A DNA stretch of 64,000 nt from an uncultured Desulfobulbus sp. Lineage in GTDB: Bacteria > Desulfobacterota > Desulfobulbia > Desulfobulbales > Desulfobulbaceae. Each line of letters opens with the position of its first letter. Position 1 is the stretch's first letter. Below are positions 7,878-18,558 of this stretch, piece after piece. The notes beneath the pieces are model-generated. The model saw nothing but the letters and a program-made list of their open reading frames with translations, was not told where the DNA came from and searched no databases. The stretch spans positions 1-64,000 of the forward strand of contig NZ_OY762276.1 of assembly GCF_963665445.1 (NCBI RefSeq), in the 5' to 3' direction. The translations under genes and the position numbers were made by a program.

Positions 7878-8246
7878 TTGTTCCATCTTGATGAGTGGAG
7901 AAACGATTTGGCAAAAAAATTACCAATAAATCCAGACAGAAATGATCATCTCACTGGTGCAATGATGCAGGCAGCGGTTGACGCATTCCGAGAGGGAAAA
8001 GCAACGAGGGAAGAAGTCAAATCGAGGATTGACCGGGTGGTTCGTACAAATTCAGTGTCAAAACCGATGCAAGATAAGACCCCGAAAGGTTCGAGAATCC
8101 ATCATGATCATCCAATAGGGAAAGACTTGGATAGTTTGTTAGATGGGGACCTGACAGTAGAAGAGGTTATCGAGCGATCTCACGAAACTACTGAAATGAC
8201 AGATGAAGAGCATAGAAAATGGCATGAAAAATTAAAGGAGAAATAA
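7878..8246 (+). CDS. Hypothetical acidic/charged protein with uncertain start
   Basis: The coding frame begins LDEWRNDLAKKLPINPDRND and is highly charged, ending HRKWHEKLKEK before TAA. The only start near the 5' end is TTG 7878, without a ribosome binding site. Two other explanations exist. ATG 7867 would be in frame if the T8 tract at 7872-7879 were one base longer, pointing to slippage or a one-base deletion. Alternatively, the upstream gene's TAG (same frame, 12 bases earlier) is read through, giving a fusion. Repeated DL..EEV.ER / AFREGKATREEV segments suggest small helical modules. Function is unknown. Confidence 0.5.
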   Translation: MFHLDEWRNDLAKKLPINPDRNDHLTGAMMQAAVDAFREGKATREEVKSRIDRVVRTNSVSKPMQDKTPKGSRIHHDHPIGKDLDSLLDGDLTVEEVIERSHETTEMTDEEHRKWHEKLKEK

Positions 8247-8605
8247 TTTTTAATGCTGCGAATGTCATTAGTTGGCTTTGGGTAAATTCTCGTTTGGTTC
8301 CCTGTTTGGGACTTTAATTAGTGATGCTTCTTGGGAGCTATACAGGCTTGTACATACTGGTACATTAGCAGTGAACATAAAAAGAAAAAAACAGTGTAAT
8401 TTGTTTTGGATATTGTGACAATGTGTCGTTATCTTAGTAAGATATGCTTGAGCCGGTGTTCAATGAGGCAAGTTGTACATTCTAGATTGAACCCCGGATT
8501 GTACAAAAATTAAAAGTGCAGAAGTACAAGTAGATGTTGGAATATACGGTTGGGTGAAGTGCATCGCCACCATTTCTAAGTCCTTGATGTTTAAGGCAAA
8601 TATAG

Positions 8606-8636
8606 AAACCCTGCTTTCGCAAAGAGAGCAGGGTTT
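8606..8636 (+). terminator. Hairpin terminator in the 8.25-8.70 kb gap
   Basis: AAACCCTGCT and AGCAGGGTTT form a 10-bp stem with an 11-base loop, followed by TTCCTGTTTT. This is the only structured element that I see in the stretch 8247-8698, which marks the transition from the AT-rich island to GC-rich sequence. It could terminate the preceding plus-strand unit. Confidence 0.55.
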
Positions 8637-8698
8637 TCCTGTTTTGGGGTAATTTGTAGGCAGATTCAAACAATCCTTTCATGCATTCAGGCCAAAGC

Positions 8699-9075
8699 AT
8701 GAAAAAGCATCCATCGGTTTTGCCCTAATTCTTTCCGCAGCCACAGCCTCTTTCGCCGACCACTCCCACCCTGGAAAACACTACCAAGCAAAATGGTGCT
8801 AACCCCACAGCGGACAAGTTGAGGTTACGTTACCAGGCCAGACACGGGCGGACTGCATGACCACCACCTACGCCATACAATTGATTTTGGGAAAAAATGG
8901 GCAGGAAAGAGCCTAGGGCAAGCCCTCTCATATTCGTTGCAGACGGGAGAACAGGCGGGGATCGTGCCAATGCTAATTTTGGAAAGCACAAAGGCGGAAG
9001 TATTTCACCCGGCTGAATAGCAACATTCAGCATTTTGATTTGTCGATTGATACTTGGGAGATGGAAGGGGGATAA
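8699..9075 (+). pseudogene. Decayed gene for a small secreted protein
   Basis: Joining three frames gives a recognisable small secreted protein. A signal-like segment (ALILSAATASFA) is followed by HYQAKWC, then a TAA, then PHSGQVEVTLPGQTRADCMTTT. A frameshift near 8882 leads to FGKKWAGKSLGQALSYSLQT and EQAGIV. A further frameshift near 9008 leads to RLNSNIQHFDLSIDTW and a final TAA. From memory, intact relatives of this pattern (WC..H.G..E, DC.T..HAIE, KWAE..GQ..YA) are small exported proteins of unknown function. Several independent lesions, including a TAA, make this an ordinary pseudogene, in contrast to the TAG-only genes at 2.4-5.3 kb. Confidence 0.7.
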
Positions 9076-9229
9076 AAAAAGCCCTCCCGTTTCCGAGAAG
9101 ACTTTTGTGTAATCCTGTTGGGGGGAGCAGTGACTATCTTGTCACTACAATCTCAGGCCCAAGTCTGGCCAACGCTAAACCGAAGACCTAATCGTCTAGA
9201 CTCCCATCGTTTCCGTGGCGCCGCAGCCA

Positions 9230-9679
9230 CTACCATCGACGGGGTGGAGGTGGCGGGCCATTATCAACACAGCGTCCACGGCGGTCGCTCCAATGAGTGC
9301 CACGGGGGCAATGTGGTGGAGGTGGCGGGCCGTTATCAACACAGCGTCCACGGCGGTCGCTCCAATGAGTGCCACGGGGGCAATGTGGTGGAGGTGGCGG
9401 GCCGTTATCAACACAGCGTCCACGGCGGTCGCTCCAATGAGTGCCACGGGGGCAATGTGGTGGAGGTGGCGGGCCGTTATCAACACAGCGTCCACGGCGG
9501 TCGCTCCAATGAGTGCCACGGGGGCAATGTGGTGGAGGTGGTGGGCCGTTATTAACACAGTGTCCACGGCGGTCGCTCCAATGAGTGCCGGGAGGGCATT
9601 TGGCAAAAGCCTCTCCAGGGATCAAAACGAACCCCACTAGAAACAGGAGGGCTGCGAAGCACATTCCATATGATTTCAT
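9230..9679 (-). CDS. Secreted Cys/Pro-rich repeat protein
   Basis: The 149-residue product has a clear signal peptide (about residues 1-26, ending GEAFA). It is followed by five tandem 24-residue units of the form CPRGTHWSDRRGRCVDNG plus PPPPPH, and a short RRW tail. Each unit has two Cys, so each may form one disulfide in the periplasm or outside the cell, with polyproline linkers. AAGGAG lies 6 bases before ATG 9679. The units are almost identical at DNA level, so recent unit duplication is likely and copy number may vary between strains. Function is unknown; a cell-surface or metal/polyanion-binding role would be speculation. Confidence 0.75.
   Translation of the reverse strand: MKSYGMCFAALLFLVGFVLIPGEAFAKCPPGTHWSDRRGHCVNNGPPPPPHCPRGTHWSDRRGRCVDNGPPPPPHCPRGTHWSDRRGRCVDNGPPPPPHCPRGTHWSDRRGRCVDNGPPPPPHCPRGTHWSDRRGRCVDNGPPPPPRRW
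9242..9601. repeat. Five tandem 72-bp units
   Basis: The period is exactly 72 bp (for example the GGTGGAGGTGG block at 9315 and 9387), which is 24 codons, so unit gain or loss keeps the frame. The inner units are almost identical; the outermost show a few changes. Because 72 is a multiple of 3, several other frames on both strands also stay open across the array, but only the minus-strand frame has a signal peptide and ribosome binding site. Confidence 0.9.
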
Positions 9680-9866
9680 GCGTACTCCTTTCTAATCGTT
9701 TATCAAGCGTACCCAAATGGATTATTGTTGAAATCCATATCCACTTTCTGGAAAAGCTGTGAAACATGTAATTTCATAATTTATAGCACGCGCTCAAAAT
9801 TATTCCAAAGAAGGGAAGCGATTTTTTTTGGACAGAATCGGGTGGGGGGAGATAAGATTGGGTTCC

Positions 9867-10788
9867 TCAGCAGAATCTGTGGGTACCCTTGGGTATCGGC
9901 ATGGAGCCAATTTTTTGATATAAAGATATTTTTACCCAGTCGAATGTGGGAAGTTCATAGGATCGCTTGGTGACCACCTTTGCCTTGTTGTTAAAGCCCT
10001 CCACACAGTCCAGGGCAATCGTATTTTTTGCGCGAAACCAGTTGAGCAGGAGGGGCGGTGAGCTCTCAACATTTTGGCAATCTTTTTCATCGGTTTGATC
10101 TTGGATCGCATGGTTCTTGTACACCAGGCATCAAGGAATTTGTCAGCCCAAGCCGGAGAACTGTAACGCCAGAATAGCTGAAAATCTTCCTTGAGTAAGT
10201 AGGCGCGGACGGTCCTGAGGTTGCATGCGAGCAGATCCTTCAGTCTCTCCACCTGCTTTTCGGTCAGCTTTTCTGGTCGCTTCAAGAGACACCAACGGCT
10301 CTTTGTCAGGAGAGGGTCTTTCCCCTTTTTCTTGAGTTCTTTGCTCTCATCGGCTCTGACCTCGTCGATTGCCTTGCTCATGTGACTCATGCTATGAAAT
10401 CGGTCGAGAATATTGACGGCGCCCACTGCCTTTTAGGCAATGACGGCCAGATAGGGTTTCCACATGTCACTGCAAATATACCGCAATTGCCGAGACCTTG
10501 CCTTGCCGTGCCGAGGCAGTCGAAAAATTCCCTGAAAGTTTTGGCGGTACGGTCGGGCCCGATCCAGATCAGGCGCCTCTTTCCCCGGTCAAGTTGATAC
10601 ACCAGGGTGACAAACTTATCCTTGCGTTTGCGCCAGCAGATTTCGTCGATGCCAATGGCAGTGATCCTATCGATGTTACGATGTGCGAGCCCCCAGTTGA
10701 CCGCCATCTCCACCGACTTGAAGATCATGTTCCAATTTGTTTTAAAGATTTCGGTCACTTCCTTCAAAGCGTGAATTGCTGCGTATCA
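9867..10788 (-). pseudogene. Truncated, frameshifted ISL3-family transposase
   Basis: Homology to ISL3 transposases starts at about [15 protein letters not shown] and continues through the DDE core (AIGIDEICWRKRKDKFVTLVYQLD), NILDRFHSMSHMSKAIDEVR and the C-terminus LDCVEGFNNKAKVV ... THRFC. Two frameshifts (near 10.42 and 10.08 kb) break the frame. The N-terminal zinc-binding/HTH part, about 150 residues in full-length members, is missing. The broken 5' end joins directly to the 3' end of atpG, whose last few codons come from IS sequence. This is a dead remnant. Confidence 0.85.
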
Positions 10789-11573
10789 AGGCCCACCAAA
10801 ATCATTTCAATTTCCTCCACGATCTCCTGCTGACGGAGGGTATTGAGACGCAGGTGCAAGGTGTTGATTAGCGTTTCGAGATGTTCCCGTGCCCCCTCCA
10901 TCTGTTGCAAACGCATGCGATTTTCCCGCAGCAGAGAGACCAGCATTGTCCGAAAGAGTCCCTGGTAGAGCAACTGCCACTGCATGGCTTCAAGGAGGAG
11001 CGTATGATTACAGGTGGTGTCGACATGCACCACGGGCGTGGATTCCGGGATATCCAAGCAGGGGGGAACCTGCTGTCTTTGGAGGGTATGTTCTCCATGG
11101 GCAAGGACATTGAGGTTTAGAGGAACAGAGGTTAGCGATAAATGATCCATCACTTGCTGGACGCGTGGGAGAATCTCATCGACGGTGGTCGGGCCGGGAA
11201 AGAAGGTTCCACGGTTTGGTTTTTCGAGTTTTGCCGCCAATCTTCCCCCCATGATGAGGACCTCGTCAAAGGAGGTCGACTCGACTTCAAGAGCACGGAC
11301 CAGTTGTTCGTTAAATCCGCCACAGAACCCGCGCTCCGATCCCAGGACAAGCAGCACGGATCGCGGCGTGGTAGTGGGCATGGCAAGAGTGGGTTTACTT
11401 TTGAGCAGTAACCCCATCCCCTCCAGGACCGTGGCCAAGGCCTGTTTCTGCTGTTGTTCGAGGCGCATTGCCCGATGCAACTCCACCTCGGCCATATTTT
11501 TCATGGCACCAACGATTTCACGCAATTCGAGATAGAGCTCCATGCGGATTCGCTGTTGTGCCTGTTTACTCAT
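10764..11573 (-). CDS. atpG: N-ATPase gamma subunit
   Basis: Central-stalk subunit of the N-type F1Fo ATPase. The N-terminal helix ([23 protein letters not shown]) and the C-terminal helix ([23 protein letters not shown]) are the paired coiled coil that turns inside the alpha/beta ring. I chose ATG 11573 because it overlaps the atpA stop in an ATGA. The 269 residues are close to family length. The last residues after VG (DTQQFTL) run into the ISL3 remnant, so the natural C-terminus has been replaced, probably without harm. It is the last gene of the operon. Confidence 0.85.
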   Translation of the reverse strand: MSKQAQQRIRMELYLELREIVGAMKNMAEVELHRAMRLEQQQKQALATVLEGMGLLLKSKPTLAMPTTTPRSVLLVLGSERGFCGGFNEQLVRALEVESTSFDEVLIMGGRLAAKLEKPNRGTFFPGPTTVDEILPRVQQVMDHLSLTSVPLNLNVLAHGEHTLQRQQVPPCLDIPESTPVVHVDTTCNHTLLLEAMQWQLLYQGLFRTMLVSLLRENRMRLQQMEGAREHLETLINTLHLRLNTLRQQEIVEEIEMILVGLDTQQFTL

Positions 11574-13066
11574 GAGTGTTCCAGCAAGCGATGCACCATT
11601 GTTGCCCACTCTTCCTGTGAATGCTCCAGCCCCAGGTGGTTAGCGTCCACTTCGGTTTCAAGCCGCTGCAACACCTGGGGCACTTCGGTAGGGAGAACAC
11701 CGTCAAGCAGGTGTTCGTTGTAGGCGATCAACCAGGCCATCTGCGCCTCGGCGCTGACCGGATGCAACCGTTCCTGAATAAAAATCGCGCGCAGGACACG
11801 CCCTCGCGCCAACTTGGCCTCCATGGCAGGTTCCAGGCGGGTGCCGAAGCGGGTGAACGCCTCCAGTTCGAGAAACTGAAGATATTCCAAGCGGATGCTG
11901 CCGACCAATTTTTTAATTGCCGCATCCTGCGCTTTCCCTCCAATACGGGAAACCGAACGGGTGACGTCGATCGCCGGCAACACGCCCGCGGAAAACAGCC
12001 TTTGATCCAAATAGATCTGGCCATCGGTGATTGAAATGAGGTTGGTGGGGATATAGGCGGAGATTTCGCCCTGCTTGGTCTCGACAATGGGTAGGGCGGT
12101 CATGGAACCGCCGCCCAGCTCCGGCGCCAGCACGGTGGAGCGCTCCAAGAGACGTGAATGCAGATAAAAGATATCGCCGGGGTACGCTTCACGTCCCGGA
12201 GGTCTGTGGAGCAGCAGCGACAGTTCCCGATAGGATTGGGCATGCTGACTGAGGTCGTCGTAAATGATCAGCGTATCTCTCCCCTTGCGCATCCAGGCCT
12301 CGGCAATGGCACAGCCCGCAAAGGGGGCCAGGTAACGGCAACCGGAAAGTTCATTGGCCTCGGCGACGACGAGCACTGTATAGGAAAGGGCCCCGTGTCG
12401 CTTGAGAATGTCGAGGATGGTCGCCACACTGCTGCGGGTCTGCCCTATGGCGACATAGATGCAAAAGACGTTTTCCCCGCGTTGACGGAGCAGGGTATCC
12501 AGGGCAATGGAACTCTTTCCCAGGCCGTTGTCGCCGATGATCAGCTGGCGCTGGCCCTTGCCAATGGGAATCATGGTATCGATGATGCGATTGCCGGTAT
12601 AGAGTGGACGGCTGACAAAGTTCCGGTCGAGGATTGCCGGGGACGGTGCCTCCAGCACTCCTCGATGCTCGATAACCGGAGGCGCCTGACCATCGAGCGG
12701 GCCGCCGAAAGGATCAATCACCCGTCCCAGCAGGGTATCGTCGACACCGATATCCAAACGACGGCTGGTACGCGTTACCCGAATACCCGAGGCCAGGTGG
12801 GGCCCTTGATGGAGGATGATCGCCCCTAGCCTCTGGGGATCGAGAAGAAAGACAAGCGCTGTGGAATCATCTTCCATCAGCAGAACTTCATCCATCATGG
12901 CCGAGGGCAGCCCGCGAATCCAGACAATACCATCGCCAACACTGACGACAGTGCCCTGTTCACTTAGCCGCAGGGTGAAGCGATAGGTTTCCGGCAGATG
13001 GAACGGACTGGATTCATTGGGCTTCAAGGCTAAGGCTCCTTGCAAAAAACGCGAGCTCATCGCCAA
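11570..13066 (-). CDS. atpA: N-ATPase alpha subunit
   Basis: Non-catalytic nucleotide-binding subunit of F1. The Walker A-type loop reads GDNGLGKSS near residue 175, diverging from the GDRQTGKT of ordinary AtpA as expected for N-ATPases. The beta-barrel ([18 protein letters not shown]) and Walker B region ([13 protein letters not shown]) are present. The 498-residue length is normal. The frame overlaps the atpF 3' end by about 50 bases; internal Met at residue 3 is an alternative start. Located between atpF and atpG as in other atpDCQRBEFAG operons. Confidence 0.9.
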   Translation of the reverse strand: MAMSSRFLQGALALKPNESSPFHLPETYRFTLRLSEQGTVVSVGDGIVWIRGLPSAMMDEVLLMEDDSTALVFLLDPQRLGAIILHQGPHLASGIRVTRTSRRLDIGVDDTLLGRVIDPFGGPLDGQAPPVIEHRGVLEAPSPAILDRNFVSRPLYTGNRIIDTMIPIGKGQRQLIIGDNGLGKSSIALDTLLRQRGENVFCIYVAIGQTRSSVATILDILKRHGALSYTVLVVAEANELSGCRYLAPFAGCAIAEAWMRKGRDTLIIYDDLSQHAQSYRELSLLLHRPPGREAYPGDIFYLHSRLLERSTVLAPELGGGSMTALPIVETKQGEISAYIPTNLISITDGQIYLDQRLFSAGVLPAIDVTRSVSRIGGKAQDAAIKKLVGSIRLEYLQFLELEAFTRFGTRLEPAMEAKLARGRVLRAIFIQERLHPVSAEAQMAWLIAYNEHLLDGVLPTEVPQVLQRLETEVDANHLGLEHSQEEWATMVHRLLEHS

Positions 13067-13766
13067 GATCGGCCTGCACCACCTGATCGCCGATGCTCAG
13101 TCGGAACCCGCTGAGCAAATCTGCGTCCTGGTTGAATGCGCAGAGCGTCTCTTTGTCCAGAACCCGTAAAAGGCCGTCTTTTAGCTGTTGTTGCTGTTCC
13201 TGGTCCAAGGTTCTGGCCGTGGTCACGTTCACCGCCGCATGGTTGTGGCAAGCAGCGGCTTGCAGCAGGGATCGTTCCGCCTCCGGGAGCTGTGCAAGAT
13301 CCTCCAGAAGGATGCGCAGGATCACCTGATCCAGTTCACTCCCCGCCATGCGCGCAAGCATCTTGCTGGTCAGGTGCAAGGCGGTCTGTGCGGCCAGGGA
13401 TTGCACCTGCCGCCGTTGGTTGGCCAACTCTTGCTCGGTCAATGTCAACAAGCGAACACGTTCCGCCTCCGCTGTCTGCCGCACTTTGACCAGAGCGGCT
13501 TCCTGCTCTCTGGCCAGCTCCAGATGAAGCGCTTCCTCTTGTCGAGTCTTCTCCTGTTCCCATTCGGCCATATTTTGTTCATATTGAGCCTTCAGGGCAA
13601 GTGCCTCCCGTTGCTGCTGTTGAGCCGCCGCCAGTTCCCGGTTGAGCGCCTCCCTGCGATCGGCGATTGCCTGTTTGATCGGCTTATAAAGGAAGCGGTG
13701 CAACAGCCACAGCAGCACCAGAAAGTTGATGATTTCCAGAACAAAGGTAAAAGGATCTATGTTCAT
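13014..13766 (-). CDS. atpF: N-ATPase subunit b with delta-like C-terminus
   Basis: The N-terminus is one membrane helix ([20 protein letters not shown]) followed by a long Gln/Glu/Ala-rich coiled coil (about residues 30-130), the peripheral stalk. The C-terminal 100 residues ([17 protein letters not shown] ... [17 protein letters not shown]) resemble the C-terminal domain of the delta subunit, so this is a b/delta hybrid. No separate atpH is present in the operon, which fits. Length is 250 residues. Confidence 0.85.
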   Translation of the reverse strand: MNIDPFTFVLEIINFLVLLWLLHRFLYKPIKQAIADRREALNRELAAAQQQQREALALKAQYEQNMAEWEQEKTRQEEALHLELAREQEAALVKVRQTAEAERVRLLTLTEQELANQRRQVQSLAAQTALHLTSKMLARMAGSELDQVILRILLEDLAQLPEAERSLLQAAACHNHAAVNVTTARTLDQEQQQQLKDGLLRVLDKETLCAFNQDADLLSGFRLSIGDQVVQADLGDELAFFARSLSLEAQ

Positions 13767-13777
13767 GGCACAACCAT

Positions 13778-14044
13778 TTAGCGCAGCATGTATTCAAGCA
13801 GCGGGTTGCGAAAGAGGATGATCAAGACCACGACCAGGGTGTAGATAGCCAGGGATTCGATCATTGCCAAACCGATGAACAGGGTGCGGGTGAGCGTCTT
13901 TTCCGCCTCCGGCTGTCGCGCCAGGGCATCGAGGGCTTGGCAGATGGCCTTGCCCATGGCGTATGCGGGAACTGCGGTGCCCAGGGTGATGGCCAGTGCT
14001 GCCGCCACCGTGGAAACAAGACTGAAAAGATGGAGATCACTCAT
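13778..14044 (-). CDS. atpE: N-ATPase c subunit (ring proteolipid)
   Basis: An 88-residue two-helix hairpin with polar loop ARQPE. GGGAGG lies 8 bases before ATG 14044; longer upstream extension is not supported. The second helix has MIESLAIY, with the ion-carrying Glu, the following Ser and the Tyr five residues on, as in Na+-binding c rings. In the first helix the usual GxGxG-Gln/Glu segment is replaced by AVPAYAMGKA, which places Met where the side-chain Na+ ligand is expected. The coupling ion is therefore uncertain. Confidence 0.9.
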   Translation of the reverse strand: MSDLHLFSLVSTVAAALAITLGTAVPAYAMGKAICQALDALARQPEAEKTLTRTLFIGLAMIESLAIYTLVVVLIILFRNPLLEYMLR

Positions 14045-14108
14045 GGTTGATTCCTCCCGATAGGAATTGGGCAAGAGCCCGGGAACACTGTTGCTGTGGT
14101 AAGCCCCC

Positions 14109-14780
14109 TCAGTCAGGGGCCTCGACATTTTTCTCGGCAATCGCCTCAAGGCCACTGCCAATATAGAGCAGGGCCAAGGTCCCGAAAATATAGGCCTGGA
14201 CCAAGGCTTCAATAATATGCAGCATCAACAGTGGGATCGGCACCAGGAATCCGGCTACCATCAACACCAGCATGGCCGCCATCTCCAGACTCATGATGTT
14301 GCCGAACAGGCGGATGGCCAGCGCCAGGGTTCGGGTCAGCTCACTGATGAGATGAAAGGGGAGGAGGATGGGGCTGGGGGCGAGATAATGGCGGAGATGG
14401 GCCTTGAGCCCGAGGGTACGGATGGCGAACCAGTGCACCGAGGAAAAGACCAGCACCGCCAGGGCCGCGGTCACCGAAAGGTCGGCCGTTGGTGAGTGCA
14501 GCCCCGGAATCAGGCCAACCAAATTGGCCACCACCAGGAAGATCCATAAGGTGGCGATGAAGGGGGTGACTTCACGGTAGCTCTTGGGAACAACCTCGCG
14601 CACCGCATTGTCCATCATCGTGTAGACGGTTTCTGCAACAATGCGCCAGGGGTGGTCCAGTTGCCCAAGGTGCCGTTTGACAAGAGCGCTGACAACAAGC
14701 AGCATCGCCATGACGCCCCAGGTGGTGAGCAGGGACATGCTCAAGGAAATCGGACCGAGCTCCAGGTAGGCCTCATTCAT
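14109..14780 (-). CDS. atpB: N-ATPase subunit a
   Basis: Membrane stator that forms the ion half-channels against the c ring. The 223 residues contain about five hydrophobic segments. The conserved helix reads HLISELTRTLALAIRLFGNIMSLE, including the essential Arg in LAIRLFGN, and the C-terminal helix has EALVQAYIFGTLALLYIG. Its ATG overlaps the upstream stop by ATGA. Length and position in the operon are standard for N-ATPases. Confidence 0.9.
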   Translation of the reverse strand: MNEAYLELGPISLSMSLLTTWGVMAMLLVVSALVKRHLGQLDHPWRIVAETVYTMMDNAVREVVPKSYREVTPFIATLWIFLVVANLVGLIPGLHSPTADLSVTAALAVLVFSSVHWFAIRTLGLKAHLRHYLAPSPILLPFHLISELTRTLALAIRLFGNIMSLEMAAMLVLMVAGFLVPIPLLMLHIIEALVQAYIFGTLALLYIGSGLEAIAEKNVEAPD

Positions 14781-15038
14781 AGCTTGCCTCGCAAATACCA
14801 GACAATGTTCCAGATGCCGGCGGCCACCCCGAGTATGATGCAGCTGACGGTCCAGCGTGTGCCGAAACTCTCGCTCAGTGAATCGAGCCAGCTTCCCAGG
14901 TAGGCTCCGCCGACAATGGGAATGATCATGAGCAGGCCCAAGGTGCCGCCATAGAGCAACAAACCGAAAAAGCCGGCACGCTGCTGTTCCCCCTTCTTTT
15001 GCCGTTCGCTGTCGCGCTGCACAGACTGCTTGAACTCT

Positions 15039-15052
<14 letters not shown>
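14777..15052 (-). CDS. atpQ: AtpQ/AtpI-like small membrane protein
   Basis: A 91-residue protein with a charged N-terminus (KQSVQRDSERQKKGEQQR) and two membrane helices (about 28-48 and 65-88), containing GGAYLGSWLDS, the pattern of AtpI/AtpZ-type assembly proteins. In N-ATPase operons the gene after atpC is atpQ, followed by atpR. Here this gene is followed directly by atpB through an ATGA overlap, so atpR is absent. It also overlaps the end of atpC by 14 bases. Confidence 0.75.
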
Positions 15053-16903
<1,851 letters not shown>

Positions 16904-16925
16904 TCACCACGCATTGAGCTGCATT

Positions 16926-16968
16926 GCTTTTTTCTCCAGAGGTTGTCCCGTAAGCGGAGAGGAAAAGC
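16926..16968 (-). other. Structured leader upstream of atpD
   Basis: On the minus strand GGCTTTT...AAAAAGC flanks an inner TCTCC...GGAGA pair, giving a nested hairpin about 70 bases before the atpD start. A possible -35 (TTGAAA) lies at about 17004-17009 with weak -10 candidates downstream. I cannot match the leader to a known riboswitch. The remaining stretch to 17235 holds nothing that I can call. Confidence 0.35.
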
Positions 16969-17235
16969 CTATATTCTTTAGGATGCCTTACCTTATGACT
17001 TTTTTCAATGAGGATGATTTTTTATAAGGAATTCATCGTCGCCAGATGAAGCGATGCAGCGGTAAAATTTGGTTTCAGTACAACGCCCTCGCCAATGAAA
17101 TGGGGGGCAATAGTACCTGTTTTCAGGCAGATGAAGGCTGGTCGTTTATGACAGTGGCAAGAAGAAGGTTTGCTCTGAATGAAGATTATGTGGACAGAGG
17201 TCAACAGGGCTGCATTCCGCTGATGTCGTTGATGC

Positions 17236-18378
17236 TCAGGCGTTTTCCGCTGGAATGCGAATTTTCTGCACTGCGGCCAGGGAAACGGCGCTCATCGCTG
17301 CGCCCACGACAAAGGGGATGCGGTGGTCGATCATCCAGACCATGCCGCCGAGAAAGGGGAGAAAAACGGCGGCAATGTGGTTGATGGTAAAGCCCACCGC
17401 CGCACTGGGGGCAATATCCTTGGGGTCGGCAATTTTTTGGAAATAGGTGCTGATGGCGGTGGTGAAATTGAAGAGGATGTGATCGAGGATATACATGCAG
17501 ACCACCACAATCTTGGACCCGGTAAATCCATAGGTGAGAAAGACGAGGATGAGCCCGGCGTATTCGACACTCAGCACCCGCCGCTCCCCGAACCTGAGGA
17601 TCGCCTTGCCGATGTAGGGATTGAAGAAATAGTTGATCAGGTTGTTGAGGATGAAGAGAATGGTCACCGTCTGCACCGAAAAGGAAAAGACGCCGACAAG
17701 CAGGTAGACCGAGAAGGCTACGAAAATTTGTCGTCGTGCACCCGCCATAAAGGTCAGAAAGTAGTAGAGCGCATAACGTCTGCGCACAATCATCTTCTTG
17801 TGTTGGGCAATGATAGCGGTTTTCTGCGGTTTATGGAACAGACCCCAAATCCCGATGAGCGCTACCGCCCCGCCTAGAATCAGATAGATCCATTGATAGT
17901 CGAGGAATTTTCCCAAAACGAAGAGCAGTCCGGCGGTGAGGATCGCGGCTGCCGCTGATAAACTACGCAACCGGCTGAAGACCATCGGGGTGATTTCCTT
18001 CCTGAAATGTTGCAGTACCAGCGACTGGTTCATGGTGGCGTAGTAGTGGAACCCGGTGCTCATCAACAGGGTTGTCGCCAGTATACCCCAAAAATCGGGG
18101 AAAAATCCGGTTGCGGCAAGTCCGGCGCCGAGAAGGGTGACGGAGAGCGCTGCAATGGTGGGTTCGGTAAACAGCAGCATCAGGTACACTGCCAACAGCG
18201 AAAGAAATCCCGGAATTTCCCGGATGGACTGGATTGCGCCGACATGTTGACCGTTGAGTCTGGCGATCTCCACCGAGAAATTGTTGAAGAGGATCATCCA
18301 GGTTTGCAGTCCCACCACGGAACAGATGGTGAGGATGATGAGAAAACGAAAAATGGGCTGCGATTCTTTTTCCACCAT
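17236..18378 (-). CDS. MFS transporter
   Basis: A 380-residue integral membrane protein with about 11-12 hydrophobic segments and the major-facilitator loop layout. ATG 18378 is preceded by GGAAGG; upstream residues up to 18573 overlap the IS200 left end and are not part of the gene. The substrate is not evident: there are few charged residues in the helices and no drug-pump signature. It lies upstream of the N-ATPase operon on the same strand but is separated by about 380 bases, so it is probably its own transcription unit. Confidence 0.8.
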   Translation of the reverse strand: MVEKESQPIFRFLIILTICSVVGLQTWMILFNNFSVEIARLNGQHVGAIQSIREIPGFLSLLAVYLMLLFTEPTIAALSVTLLGAGLAATGFFPDFWGILATTLLMSTGFHYYATMNQSLVLQHFRKEITPMVFSRLRSLSAAAAILTAGLLFVLGKFLDYQWIYLILGGAVALIGIWGLFHKPQKTAIIAQHKKMIVRRRYALYYFLTFMAGARRQIFVAFSVYLLVGVFSFSVQTVTILFILNNLINYFFNPYIGKAILRFGERRVLSVEYAGLILVFLTYGFTGSKIVVVCMYILDHILFNFTTAISTYFQKIADPKDIAPSAAVGFTINHIAAVFLPFLGGMVWMIDHRIPFVVGAAMSAVSLAAVQKIRIPAENA

Positions 18379-18509
18379 GCAGGTGCCTTCCTTGTTTTCA
18401 TGGGTCCGAGGTTCTGGGCAATATACTGCGCACCGGGAATAATTTCTCTTAGGTAAACCCCCGGCTTTGCCGGGGGACTCACAAAGTTTGACGGATCCTG
18501 CAAAATAAA

Positions 18510-18558
18510 GAAGCCTCCGATTTCGTGGACCGCTCAAAGTCACGAAAAAGGAGGCTTC
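18510..18558 (+). promoter_or_regulatory. 5'UTR hairpin that hides the transposase ribosome binding site
   Basis: GAAGCCTCC at 18510-18518 pairs with GGAGGCTTC at 18550-18558, immediately before the ATG, and the adjacent TTTCGTG/CACGAAA extends the stem. The Shine-Dalgarno GGAGG is inside the stem. Translation-blocking leader structures are known for IS200, so this is likely the same control. Confidence 0.75.

Noticed and set aside
2250..8700. A suppressor tRNA with CUA anticodon inside the island
   Set aside because: I looked through the gaps (1749-1860, 2251-2410, 4067-4348, 5273-5429, 6048-6320, 8247-8698) for a cloverleaf with a CTCTAAA-like loop and T-arm and found none. It may lie elsewhere in the genome or in a helper phage.
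8460..8700. Two approximately 70-codon minus-strand frames
   Set aside because: They overlap the hairpin and contain no recognisable domain or ribosome binding site.
9242..9601. CRISPR-like array
   Set aside because: Units are 72 bp with no unique spacers, and they encode in-frame protein repeats.
9118..9640. Three further open frames across the 72-bp repeat on both strands
   Set aside because: They stay open only because the period is a multiple of three. They lack signal peptides and ribosome binding sites.
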